Positions 1 through 6,608 of a DNA stretch of 17,740 bases are shown here, in pieces. Under the pieces are notes generated by a model. It ran no database searches, had not been told where the DNA came from, and saw nothing but the letters and a program-made list of their open reading frames with translations. A program made the translations under genes and the position numbers. Each line of letters opens with the position of its first letter. Position 1 is the first letter of the stretch. Source of the stretch: Candidatus Scatosoma pullistercoris (GTDB lineage Bacteria > Bacillota > Clostridia > Christensenellales > Borkfalkiaceae); the NCBI GenBank assembly GCA_018714725.1, contig DVMZ01000008.1:1-17740 (forward strand). The letters run 5' to 3'.

Positions 1-2
1 TG

Positions 3-500
3 CATACCAACGGCAAATACGATTATTCGGACAGCGAAAACCGGCCGTACCGGAACGCGGACGGAACCCTGCGCCCCAAATCGGAGGCGTACAGGGAGTA
101 TTTCGGCTTTGTGCGGCGCAGCCTGGACGTCCCGTACGAGTATGACATCGTGGGGCACATGACCTATTGCACCCGTTATGCTCCCTATGCGGACCGGCGG
201 GCGAGGTGGGAGGAGTTCCGCGCGGAGATCGATTCGATTCTCTGCGGAATCATCGCCAGGAGAAAGATTCTCGAAGTCAATTCTTCCTGCCGGGGCGCGG
301 CCGGGGATTTTCTTCCGGGGCGGGATATTCTTTCGAGATATTACGAGCTGGGCGGTCGGAAATTGTCCTTTGCCTCCGACGCGCACGACGTTTCCCGCGT
401 GGCGGACAAGCGGGAAACGGTGGTTAAAGCGCTTCGCGGGCTGGGGTTCGACCGGATTACCGTCCCCTGCCGGGGCCGGCACGTCGAAGTGGAACTTTGA
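3..500 (+). CDS. PHP-domain histidinol-phosphatase, HisJ-type (5' truncated)
   Basis: The reading frame is open from the left edge, so the start and N-terminal half are missing; 165 codons remain. The protein probably hydrolyses L-histidinol phosphate to histidinol in histidine biosynthesis, using a PHP metal centre. Visible in sequence are GHMTY (a GH-based strand as in the HisJ family), LEVNSS (compare the family's LE(I/V)N(T/S)S strand) and SDAHDVSRV, the C-terminal PHP metal-ligand segment. The C-terminal GF-rich helix and strand also fit. An internal GTG at 111 could be read as a start, but that would split the PHP fold. No other his gene is in view, so the substrate is a family-based inference; another PHP phosphoesterase is possible. 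It ends with TGA 94 bases before the methyltransferase. Confidence 0.8.
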   Translation, partial: HTNGKYDYSDSENRPYRNADGTLRPKSEAYREYFGFVRRSLDVPYEYDIVGHMTYCTRYAPYADRRARWEEFRAEIDSILCGIIARRKILEVNSSCRGAAGDFLPGRDILSRYYELGGRKLSFASDAHDVSRVADKRETVVKALRGLGFDRITVPCRGRHVEVEL

Positions 501-594
501 AGGGATTCGGGCCGGGCAGGGTTGAGACGAAGAAGATCGGATAAAGGCGCGGAAGGAGTTAGGAAAACAAAAAAACGACGGAAGAAGGAACGCT

Positions 595-3225
595 ATGGAG
601 ACGGGATTCTACGAACGGTTGAAAAGCTGTACGACGAAAGAGCAGGTGCGGACGGTATGCCTGGCGGCGTTCGGGCTGTCCTTTTCGCCCAAGCAGAAAT
701 TTGACGGAACGGAGCAGGTGCTGTATCTTTTCCGGCGGGACCGGAAATTTTCCGCGGGGCAGGGGATTGCGTCGGCGGCGGCGCAGGCGCTGTACATTCT
801 GCGGGAATTCAAGTACGGCGAAGCGACCTGTCCCGTCCCGCCGTATGTCTGCGCGGTATGCCGCGAAGAGGCGCTGTTGTTTGAGACGGAGCCCTTTTCG
901 CGGTTTTATGCTTGGCGGAAAGAGGAAAAATACGACTGGGACCGCACGCCGCTTTCGCCGTGTCCGGTGCTGGTGGCCGATCTTGCGGCGGACGGGGCGC
1001 TTTCCCGGGTGCGGGTGTATCCGCTCGCTTCGCCGGCGGGAGAAGCGGCGTTTTTTGCGGCGCTTGCCGGGGCGCGCGCCGTGCAGCTGTCGATGTTCGG
1101 GCGGGAAAAGAAGACGATCGATGAGAATAATTTCCTCAAAGTGTACGAGTATTGGTCCTCTCTGTTCCGGGACGCGCTGGTCGGAAAGGGAGAAGAGGGG
1201 CTGTTGCCCGAATATTTCCTCGCAGATATCGAATCGGGCCGGTCGGTGGGCGGCCGCGGGCGGGTGGAATTTATTCTGAACGGCTCCCGCGTGACGAGGA
1301 GCCTGCCCCTGTATGAGTACCGGTATTTCTGGAGCATTTACGAAAAAGTAAAGGACGAGCGCACGATTTTTGCGATCCGGCGCAAACTGGACCGGCTCAG
1401 CGAGGAGTTTGCCAGGCGGTTCGAGGGGGAATTTTACACGCCCGTTCCCTTTGCCGCAAAAGCGTGGGAATACCTTGAAAAGACGATCGGGAAAAAGAAG
1501 CTGGAAAGCGGCGCTTACCGCATCTGGGATATGGCGGCGGGCAGCGGAAATCTCGAATTTCCCATGCCGGCCGCGGTGCTGCCCTATACGTATCTCTCTA
1601 CGCTGGACGAAGAGGACGCGGCGTATTGCCGGCGGATTTTCCCTTCCGCGGAAGTGTTCTGTTATGACTACCTCAATGACGACGTGGAACAGCTCGCCGA
1701 AAAGCTCCGGGCGGACGACGCCGCAAAGGCGGAAAACTCTGACGATCCGTCCTCCGTTCAGCTCTCCTTGCTCGACGGGGCGCGGTCGAAAAAGAAAGCG
1801 TTTTTCACCGTGGGCGAAGCCGGAGCGGCCGGGCCTGAGACCGAAGGGGAGGAAGCGAAAACGGCGGGCGCGGACGACGCGGGCAGGGGAGCAGGCATCG
1901 GAGCGTACGACGGTGCGCCCGGAGCTTGGAAAATGCCGGAAAAACTGCGCCGGGACCTTGCGAATCCGCGGCTGAAATGGCTGATTTTCATCAATCCGCC
2001 CTTTGCGACGGGAAATTCGTCCTCTCTGACAGCGGGGAAAGCCTCCAAAAACGGCGTGGCGGACACGAAGATGCGGGAGCTGATGACCGAACGCGGCTAC
2101 GGGGAGACGAGCCGGGAATTGTTTTCGCAGTTTCTGTTCCGGATTTTTGCGGAACTGGGCGAGAGAAAGGGGTATCTCGGGTTGTTTTCGACGCTGAAAT
2201 ATCTCAACGCGCCCAACGACAGGCGGCTGCGGGAGGGATTTTTCCGTGCGTCCGTCGAGCGGGGATTTCTCTTTTCGTCCGAGAATTTCGAGGGCGGAAC
2301 GGGAAAGTTCCCAGTCAGTTTCGTCGTCTGGAAGCTGGGCGGGGGAAAGATCGGGGAGGCGGACCCCGTGTTCGACGTATTCGACAAGGACGCGGAAAAA
2401 ATAGGCACCAAGCGGATCCGCACTTCGGGAACGCCCCTCAGCGCCTGGGTGGAGCGTCCGCCCGCGAAGTATGTATTTCCGGCGTTTACGGGCGCCGTGC
2501 GGGTGTGCGAAGGGCACGCGGACGTGCGCGACCGGGTGGCGGACGGATTTCTGTGCTCGCTGATGTGCTGCGGGAACGACATGCAGCACCGCAATCAGAC
2601 GGCGCTCTTTTCCGGCCCTCAGGCCAGCGCGGGGGCCTATTCGGTGACGCCCGCCAATTTTGAAAAGTCGATGGCGATTCATGCCGTGCGGCGGCTGGCG
2701 CGGCCGGACTGGACGAACAACCGCGATCAGTTTTATGCGCCGGCCGAAGAGCCGGACGAGGATTTTTTCACCGATTGCGCGGTATGGAGCGCGTTTGCCG
2801 ATTCCAACAATACCTGTTCTCTGCGGGACGTGACCTATAAAGGCGGAATTTACCGCGTGCGCAATCAGATGTTTCCCTTTTCACAGCGGGAGGCGGACGG
2901 TTGGAGCGGGAAAGCCGTTTCCGACCCGCAGGAAGGGGAATCCTTCCTCTTTGCCTGGCTGGCGGAGCGCGCGCTTTCCGAAGAAGCAAAAAAGACGATG
3001 CGCGCGGCGCGCGTATTTTACGCATACTGTTACGGAAAGGGCGCGGAGATCTGGGATGCCGGCTATGCGCAGCTGAAAGCCTCTGTCGCGCAGGACGAGC
3101 GGGGCAGGGAAGCGTTGAACGCGTTGAAAGCGGCGCATAGGGCGCTGGGCGAAAAATTGCTGAAACGCATTTACGAGTATGGATTCCTGAACGAGGATGT
3201 CGTCCGCTTCCGGGAAGGGGAGTGA
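595..3225 (+). CDS. Solitary N6-adenine DNA methyltransferase (Eco57I/class I-like, 876 aa)
   Basis: This predicted SAM-dependent DNA adenine methyltransferase has motif I WDMAAGSGN at residues 311-319 and catalytic motif IV NPPF at 467-470. That order is the N6-adenine gamma-type order. An acidic, Ala/Gly-rich low-complexity linker lies at about 370-450 between the motifs. The C-terminal third probably holds target recognition. The N-terminal 300 residues show no nuclease motif I can recognise. Two short motifs, QLSMF (164-168) and QLSLL (389-393), resemble bacterial beta-clamp binding peptides. The ATG at 595 is preceded by AGAAGG with a 6-base spacer. No restriction endonuclease, specificity subunit or BREX/DISARM gene is adjacent, so it looks like an orphan enzyme or a stand-alone type IIG-like protein. 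Base composition matches its neighbours. Confidence 0.85.
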   Translation: METGFYERLKSCTTKEQVRTVCLAAFGLSFSPKQKFDGTEQVLYLFRRDRKFSAGQGIASAAAQALYILREFKYGEATCPVPPYVCAVCREEALLFETEPFSRFYAWRKEEKYDWDRTPLSPCPVLVADLAADGALSRVRVYPLASPAGEAAFFAALAGARAVQLSMFGREKKTIDENNFLKVYEYWSSLFRDALVGKGEEGLLPEYFLADIESGRSVGGRGRVEFILNGSRVTRSLPLYEYRYFWSIYEKVKDERTIFAIRRKLDRLSEEFARRFEGEFYTPVPFAAKAWEYLEKTIGKKKLESGAYRIWDMAAGSGNLEFPMPAAVLPYTYLSTLDEEDAAYCRRIFPSAEVFCYDYLNDDVEQLAEKLRADDAAKAENSDDPSSVQLSLLDGARSKKKAFFTVGEAGAAGPETEGEEAKTAGADDAGRGAGIGAYDGAPGAWKMPEKLRRDLANPRLKWLIFINPPFATGNSSSLTAGKASKNGVADTKMRELMTERGYGETSRELFSQFLFRIFAELGERKGYLGLFSTLKYLNAPNDRRLREGFFRASVERGFLFSSENFEGGTGKFPVSFVVWKLGGGKIGEADPVFDVFDKDAEKIGTKRIRTSGTPLSAWVERPPAKYVFPAFTGAVRVCEGHADVRDRVADGFLCSLMCCGNDMQHRNQTALFSGPQASAGAYSVTPANFEKSMAIHAVRRLARPDWTNNRDQFYAPAEEPDEDFFTDCAVWSAFADSNNTCSLRDVTYKGGIYRVRNQMFPFSQREADGWSGKAVSDPQEGESFLFAWLAERALSEEAKKTMRAARVFYAYCYGKGAEIWDAGYAQLKASVAQDERGREALNALKAAHRALGEKLLKRIYEYGFLNEDVVRFREGE

Positions 3226-3268
3226 AAAGGGGCGTCGGAAAGACGTCGCCGCGGAAAAGCATGGCGTC

Positions 3269-3290
3269 GGGCGGGGCATTCGCCCCGCCC
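3269..3290. repeat. Perfect GC-rich hairpin between methyltransferase and small ORF
   Basis: GGGCGGGGC and GCCCCGCCC form a 9-bp perfect stem with the loop ATTC. There is no T-tract after it on either strand, so it is not a convincing intrinsic terminator. It could act as an RNA stabiliser or attenuator in the 93-base gap between the two rightward genes. Confidence 0.5.
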
Positions 3291-3318
3291 GGCGCCCGGA
3301 AAAAACAAGGAGAAAATC

Positions 3319-3531
3319 ATGTCCGATCTGTCAAAACTCGATTTATTGAAATTTCTGGAAACCTTCGACGGGGAAGTGGAACTTGCCGATTTCACGCCCG
3401 AAGAGCTGGAAGACCTGCTTCGCCGGATGCAGGAAGAGGGCGGCGTACAGACAAAAGAGGAGTTCAAAAAGAAATATTTTGAATATTATGATGATGTGAA
3501 GGATAAAAGTCTCAAACGGCAGGACTGGTGA
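3319..3531 (+). CDS. Small acidic hypothetical protein (70 aa)
   Basis: I do not recognise a family. The start is well supported: AAGGAG at 3307-3312 lies 6 bases before the ATG. The product is soluble, strongly charged and probably helical. An acidic N-terminal half rich in Asp, Glu and Leu contains FTPEELEDLLRRMQEE. A Lys/Tyr-rich tail (KKKYFEYYDDVKDKS) follows. No Cys, membrane segment or signal peptide is present. It lies 93 bases after the DNA methyltransferase in the same direction, so it may be cotranscribed and could be a small partner or regulator, but nothing in the sequence shows this. Confidence 0.7.
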   Translation: MSDLSKLDLLKFLETFDGEVELADFTPEELEDLLRRMQEEGGVQTKEEFKKKYFEYYDDVKDKSLKRQDW

Positions 3532-3736
3532 TTTCGCGCCGCGCCCCGTTATGCCGGTTATGTCCGTTGTACCCGGTTTGCCCGGGGTAGGGGGGGGCAC
3601 GGATTGCCCGGGGGCCGGTTTTTCCGCGGTTTATCCGCGGACGGGCGGAAAACGGGACTGCGGAACGAGGCGGCGCCCGGCCGGCCGCAGGGGCCGGAGA
3701 AAAAAGAAGTCTTTGACCGGAAAGGGAGGGCGGATT

Positions 3737-4456
3737 TTGAAAAAATACGAGTATCTGATTTTTGACGCCGATCATACGCTGATCGATTTTGAGGCGGACG
3801 AGCGCGAAGCGTTCCGGAAGCTGTTCGGGGAATACGGCGTGACGGCGGACGGCAGGATGCTGGCGCGCTGTCGGGAACTGTCGGTGCAGACCTGGGACGA
3901 CGCGGGGCTGTCCAACGTGGACGACGCGGCGATTCAGAAAAATTATCACGAGCTGTACCGAAGCCATCTCACGTTGCTGTTCACCCGGATTTTCCGGGAA
4001 TATCCCCTGGGGATTTCCCCCGCGCTTGCGGGGGAGAAATTTCTCGTCCTTCTCGAAGAGGGCGGGGCGCCGGTCAAGGATGCGGAGTGCGTTTTGTCCG
4101 CGCTGAGCGAAGCGACGGGGGGCGCGTATAAAATCTGCGTCGCCACCAACGGCCTGCATGCCATTCAGACCGGCCGCCTGAAAGGGATGGAAAAGTATTT
4201 CTACCGCGTTTATATTTCCGAAGACATCGGCGTGATCAAACCCCTGTCCGCCTTCTTTTCGAGGATTCTCGGCGATCTGGGCGCGGAAAAAGAGCGCTGT
4301 CTGATGATCGGGGATTCGCTGGATTCGGATATCGCGGGCGCGGAAGGCGCGGGGATAGACAGCTGCTGGCTGAATCCGGACGGCCGCCCGCACGGAAGCA
4401 TCCGGCCCGATTACGAAATCCGCGGGCTGAAAGAACTGCTGCCGCTTTTGTCGTAA
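3737..4456 (+). CDS. HAD-superfamily phosphatase, YjjG/YfnB type
   Basis: This is a cytosolic HAD hydrolase of 239 residues, close to the usual length of the YjjG-type nucleotidase family. Visible motifs are DADHT at residues 10-14 (nucleophile D10 and acid D12), VATNG at 136-140 (motif II Thr), IKP at 167-169 (motif III Lys) and GDSLDSD at 192-198 (motif IV). The tail GIDSCWLNP is typical of the YjjG branch. In that family the enzymes dephosphorylate non-canonical or pyrimidine nucleoside monophosphates; the substrate here is inferred. I chose TTG at 3737 because AAAGGGAGGG ends 6 bases before it and the protein then begins directly with the MKKYEYLIFD strand. The frame is open upstream to 3551, but that part is low-complexity and lies over strong inverted repeats. 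Confidence 0.85.
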   Translation: MKKYEYLIFDADHTLIDFEADEREAFRKLFGEYGVTADGRMLARCRELSVQTWDDAGLSNVDDAAIQKNYHELYRSHLTLLFTRIFREYPLGISPALAGEKFLVLLEEGGAPVKDAECVLSALSEATGGAYKICVATNGLHAIQTGRLKGMEKYFYRVYISEDIGVIKPLSAFFSRILGDLGAEKERCLMIGDSLDSDIAGAEGAGIDSCWLNPDGRPHGSIRPDYEIRGLKELLPLLS

Positions 4457-4493
4457 AGAGGGGCGGTTCGAGCGTTCCGGCAGGGAAAGCGTT

Positions 4494-4522
4494 CGGCCCG
4501 TGCGCCATCGGCGCACGGGCCG
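4494..4522 (+). terminator. Strong 13-bp hairpin after the HAD gene
   Basis: CGGCCCGTGCGCC, loop ATC, GGCGCACGGGCCG is a perfect 13-bp stem beginning 37 bases after the HAD stop codon. It is followed by an A-rich rather than T-rich tract, so it is a possible but non-canonical terminator or a 3'-end stabiliser. Confidence 0.45.
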
Positions 4523-4554
4523 AAAATATAAAAAGACAAAAATGCAGAAGAGAC

Positions 4555-4620
4555 AAGTCCCCAAAGCCCCCAAAAGGCTCTTCAAGTCCTCAAAAGGCAC
4601 TCAAAAGCTCGAAAAGCGGA
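4555..4620. repeat. Imperfect short direct repeats, A/C-rich
   Basis: The segment reiterates variants of CAAAAGGC and CAAAAGCTC at irregular spacing (CCAAAAGGCTCTTC, CTCAAAAGGCACT, CTCAAAAGCTC, CGAAAAGC). It lies between two hairpins in the 305-base convergent gap 4457-4761. No open frame with a ribosome site is visible in it. Confidence 0.5.
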
Positions 4621-4627
4621 AACGCGA

Positions 4628-4659
4628 AAATACCGCACGGGAAACCCCGTGCGGTATTT
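4628..4659 (-). terminator. Bidirectional terminator between HAD and lipoprotein genes
   Basis: AAATACCGCACGGG and CCCGTGCGGTATTT form a perfect 14-bp stem with a 4-base loop. The outer A/T pairs give a short T-run on each strand (TTTT on the leftward transcript). It sits between convergent genes, about 100 bases beyond the lipoprotein stop and 170 bases beyond the HAD stop, so it probably ends both transcripts. Confidence 0.7.
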
Positions 4660-4761
4660 CGTTGGGTTATACAGGGAAGCTCCGGTTATGCCGGCCGGAG
4701 CCGGGAAAGCAATACAGATTGCGGTGTGGTTACACAAGCTGCAAAACGTTGTCTTTTGCGG

Positions 4762-6240
4762 TCAGGCGTTCTCGTTCTGCCTTGCGGCTTTGAGGGCGGC
4801 AAGGTATTCTTTCGCCTGCGTTTCGGCCTCTTCCAGTGCGTTCCGGTAGATTTCTTCCGCCTGGGCGAGCGCGCTGTTCACTTTTTCAATCGCCGTTTCC
4901 ACGGTCTTGATATCCTCTTCGGTCAGATCGGCGCGCATGTCGGTCATCACGCTTGCCGCGCGCTTGTCGAACGCTTCTTTCACCGCGTAGGCGGCCGCTT
5001 TGGGTTCCTTGCCGTCTGCCGCCTCGGAAATATCGGTGACAAGAGCGCTGAACTCGTCGAGATAGGTTTTGGCGGTATTGCGGATGCTGTCGGGAATGAG
5101 CCCGGTCAGATCGGAACAGAGCTTTTTGAACGCGTCCTTGTATTCCTGCGCGACGGAAGCGTCGATCTTATCCGCTTCTGCCTGTACGGCCTCGGTCACT
5201 TCCGCGATCTTGTCGGCGATCTGCCTGCGCGCTTCCTCGGTCATGTTTTTGAACCGGACGTCGAGCCAGGCGTCGAGCGCGGCAACCGTCTTTCCGTCTT
5301 CCGTGACCTGCGCGATGAACTGCGCTTTTTCGTCTTCGGTCAGATTGAGCGCGGCGGCGATCGCGTCCAGCGTCCCGTCGGACACTGTCATTTTTTCCGC
5401 GGCGTCCTCAGCGGCTTCCGCGGCGTTGAGCCCGGCATGGAGTACGCGCGACGCGCCGGTGTACAGGTTGTAAATGGCGCCGTAATGCACTTTTTGTCCC
5501 GTCAGCACCTGCGCGACGTAAGTCGTGTTATAGGGGAGCATCCAGAGCGAATCCACCAGTTGGCCCTTGGCGGCTTCGTAAATGCAGGCGGCCGCTTCTT
5601 TGGCGGTGTTGTAAGCCGCGGTGGCGTAAGGTTCGACGGTTTCCGCCGCTTCGGCGACGATGTCGAGCAATTCGGAAACGTCCATATCTGCGGCCGCTTC
5701 CCAGGTCAGGGTGCCGTCTGCCGCCCGTGCGTCCACAATCAGCCGGAATTTGCCCACGGAGAGATTCAGCCCGTATTCCGCGTTCACCGCCTGGGTTTTG
5801 CGGTTGGCGGAGAAGGTGCCTTCGGTGGAGAAATTCAGTCCGAGCCCCTGGGCGGAAGATTGGAATGCGGCCTGGATGTCGTTGGTGAGATCGCCGCCCG
5901 CCTTGCCTTCCACCGTGATGTTCACGCCTTTGTTGTCCTCGTTGAGATAGCCCAGCTCGACGGAGAGTTCCGCAATTTTTTTCGCGGCGTCTTCCGCGTC
6001 CATGCCCACCAGGCTCGCTTCGCCGTACAGGAGTACCTGCGCGTCTTCGTTTTCGGCGACGACGGACACGACTTTATCGTTTTTGTCCAGCAGAAGGGAG
6101 ACGGAAGGGTTGACGTCTATGCCGATGTAACTCACCGCTCCGGTTTCGTCTTTGCTCCCGCAGGCGCCGAACAGGGAAAGGGTCATCAATGCGGACAGAG
6201 CCGCCGCGGAATAACGTATGGTCTTTTTCATAAAATTCAC
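4762..6240 (-). CDS. Lipoprotein with RsgI-like domain, probable ECF sigma target (492 aa)
   Basis: This is an exported lipoprotein. Residues 1-26 are a signal peptide (MNFMKK, hydrophobic core) ending in LFGAC, with C27 the likely lipidated cysteine. Residues about 36-105 (YIGIDVNPSVSLLL, then KVVSVVAEN, then the MDAEDAAKKIAE helix) match the RsgI-like middle domain also seen in the neighbouring anti-sigma factor. The remaining 380 residues are Ala/Glu-rich, helical and probably coiled-coil, with no enzymatic motif that I recognise. AGGTG precedes the first ATG by 6 bases; the ATG at codon 4 is less well placed. The upstream motif at 6287-6316 nearly repeats the one before the sigma gene, which suggests control by that sigma factor. 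A role as sensor, ligand trap or competitor of the anti-sigma domain is conjecture. Confidence 0.85.
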   Translation of the reverse strand: MNFMKKTIRYSAAALSALMTLSLFGACGSKDETGAVSYIGIDVNPSVSLLLDKNDKVVSVVAENEDAQVLLYGEASLVGMDAEDAAKKIAELSVELGYLNEDNKGVNITVEGKAGGDLTNDIQAAFQSSAQGLGLNFSTEGTFSANRKTQAVNAEYGLNLSVGKFRLIVDARAADGTLTWEAAADMDVSELLDIVAEAAETVEPYATAAYNTAKEAAACIYEAAKGQLVDSLWMLPYNTTYVAQVLTGQKVHYGAIYNLYTGASRVLHAGLNAAEAAEDAAEKMTVSDGTLDAIAAALNLTEDEKAQFIAQVTEDGKTVAALDAWLDVRFKNMTEEARRQIADKIAEVTEAVQAEADKIDASVAQEYKDAFKKLCSDLTGLIPDSIRNTAKTYLDEFSALVTDISEAADGKEPKAAAYAVKEAFDKRAASVMTDMRADLTEEDIKTVETAIEKVNSALAQAEEIYRNALEEAETQAKEYLAALKAARQNENA

Positions 6241-6286
6241 CTCTTTTCGCGTTGTTTCCGAGTGTTCTCTCTTTCGGATTTCACTT

Positions 6287-6316
6287 ATTAAACGAACGGG
6301 AACTGTATTTTATTGG
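6287..6316 (-). promoter_or_regulatory. Candidate ECF-type promoter of the lipoprotein gene
   Basis: Read leftward, it is CCAATAAAA, 9 bases, CGTTCGTTTAAT. Both blocks recur before the sigma gene at 8495-8525 with a 10-base gap. CGTT in the downstream block resembles the CGTN -10 elements of many ECF promoters. The predicted transcript start is near 6280, giving a leader of about 40 bases before the ATG at 6240. Confidence 0.65.
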
Positions 6317-6388
6317 GAAAAAATAAAAATTTCCGGAAAAATTTTTTTACAGGGGGTGAGGGGAGGAACCGCCCGGCGGCGAATGACC

Positions 6389-6530
6389 GCCTGACGGCGG
6401 TAAAAGCGCAAGCCGTGGCTTGCTTTTGTGAGTTCGGTTTCCGCCTTGCGGCGGGGGTTGCCTGTCGGCAATGGCGTAAGCCGGTCGGCTTGCTTTTGTG
6501 GGGGTTCGGGTTCCGCCTGGCGGCGAGGTT
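6389..6530. repeat. Two tandem 71-bp units of a hairpin-rich interspersed repeat
   Basis: Unit 1 is 6389-6459 and unit 2 is 6460-6530. Each carries the same series: GCC-TGAC/TGTC-GGC, then an AAGCC...GGCTTGCTTTTGTG hairpin, then a TTCCGCC(T)(T/G)GCGGCG hairpin ending in GTT. The units differ in many bases but the stems stay paired. The same element recurs at 10421-10520 and 17690-17740. It occupies most of the 368-base gap between the anti-sigma and lipoprotein genes. No protein-coding signal is visible. Confidence 0.8.
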
Positions 6531-6557
6531 GATCGCGGCAGGGCGTAAAAATCCCGG

Positions 6558-6579
6558 GGCGGACGTCTGAACGTCCGCC
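6558..6579 (-). terminator. Probable terminator of the sigma/anti-sigma operon
   Basis: GGCGGACGT and ACGTCCGCC form a perfect 9-bp stem with a 4-base loop, 30 bases beyond the anti-sigma stop codon. On the leftward strand it is followed, 5 bases later, by TTTTT. The offset of the T-run makes it a moderate candidate. Confidence 0.5.
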
Positions 6580-6608
6580 ACGAGATATAAGGCAGGCAGA
6601 AATCGGGG

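Noticed and set aside
559..2682. 707-codon open frame antisense to the DNA methyltransferase
   Set aside because: It has Arg/Pro/His-rich composition with no recognisable domain, lacks a ribosome site and mirrors a well-supported gene. High G+C codon use on the sense strand leaves few antisense stops.
595..3531. Restriction-modification or BREX-type defence island
   Set aside because: Only the methyltransferase and one small ORF are present. There is no nuclease, specificity subunit, PglZ, BrxC or helicase, and flanking genes are housekeeping.
3551..3736. Longer HAD protein starting at the ATG at 3551
   Set aside because: The added 62 residues are Gly/Arg/Pro low-complexity and have no family counterpart, while TTG 3737 has AAAGGGAGGG at correct spacing.
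4726..6291. 521-codon rightward open frame antisense to the lipoprotein gene
   Set aside because: It is a Phe/Arg/Gly/His-rich low-quality translation with no start signal. The leftward frame has a signal peptide, lipobox and RsgI-like domain.
6389..6530. CRISPR array
   Set aside because: The units are adjacent, diverged and internally palindromic, with no unique spacers and no cas genes.
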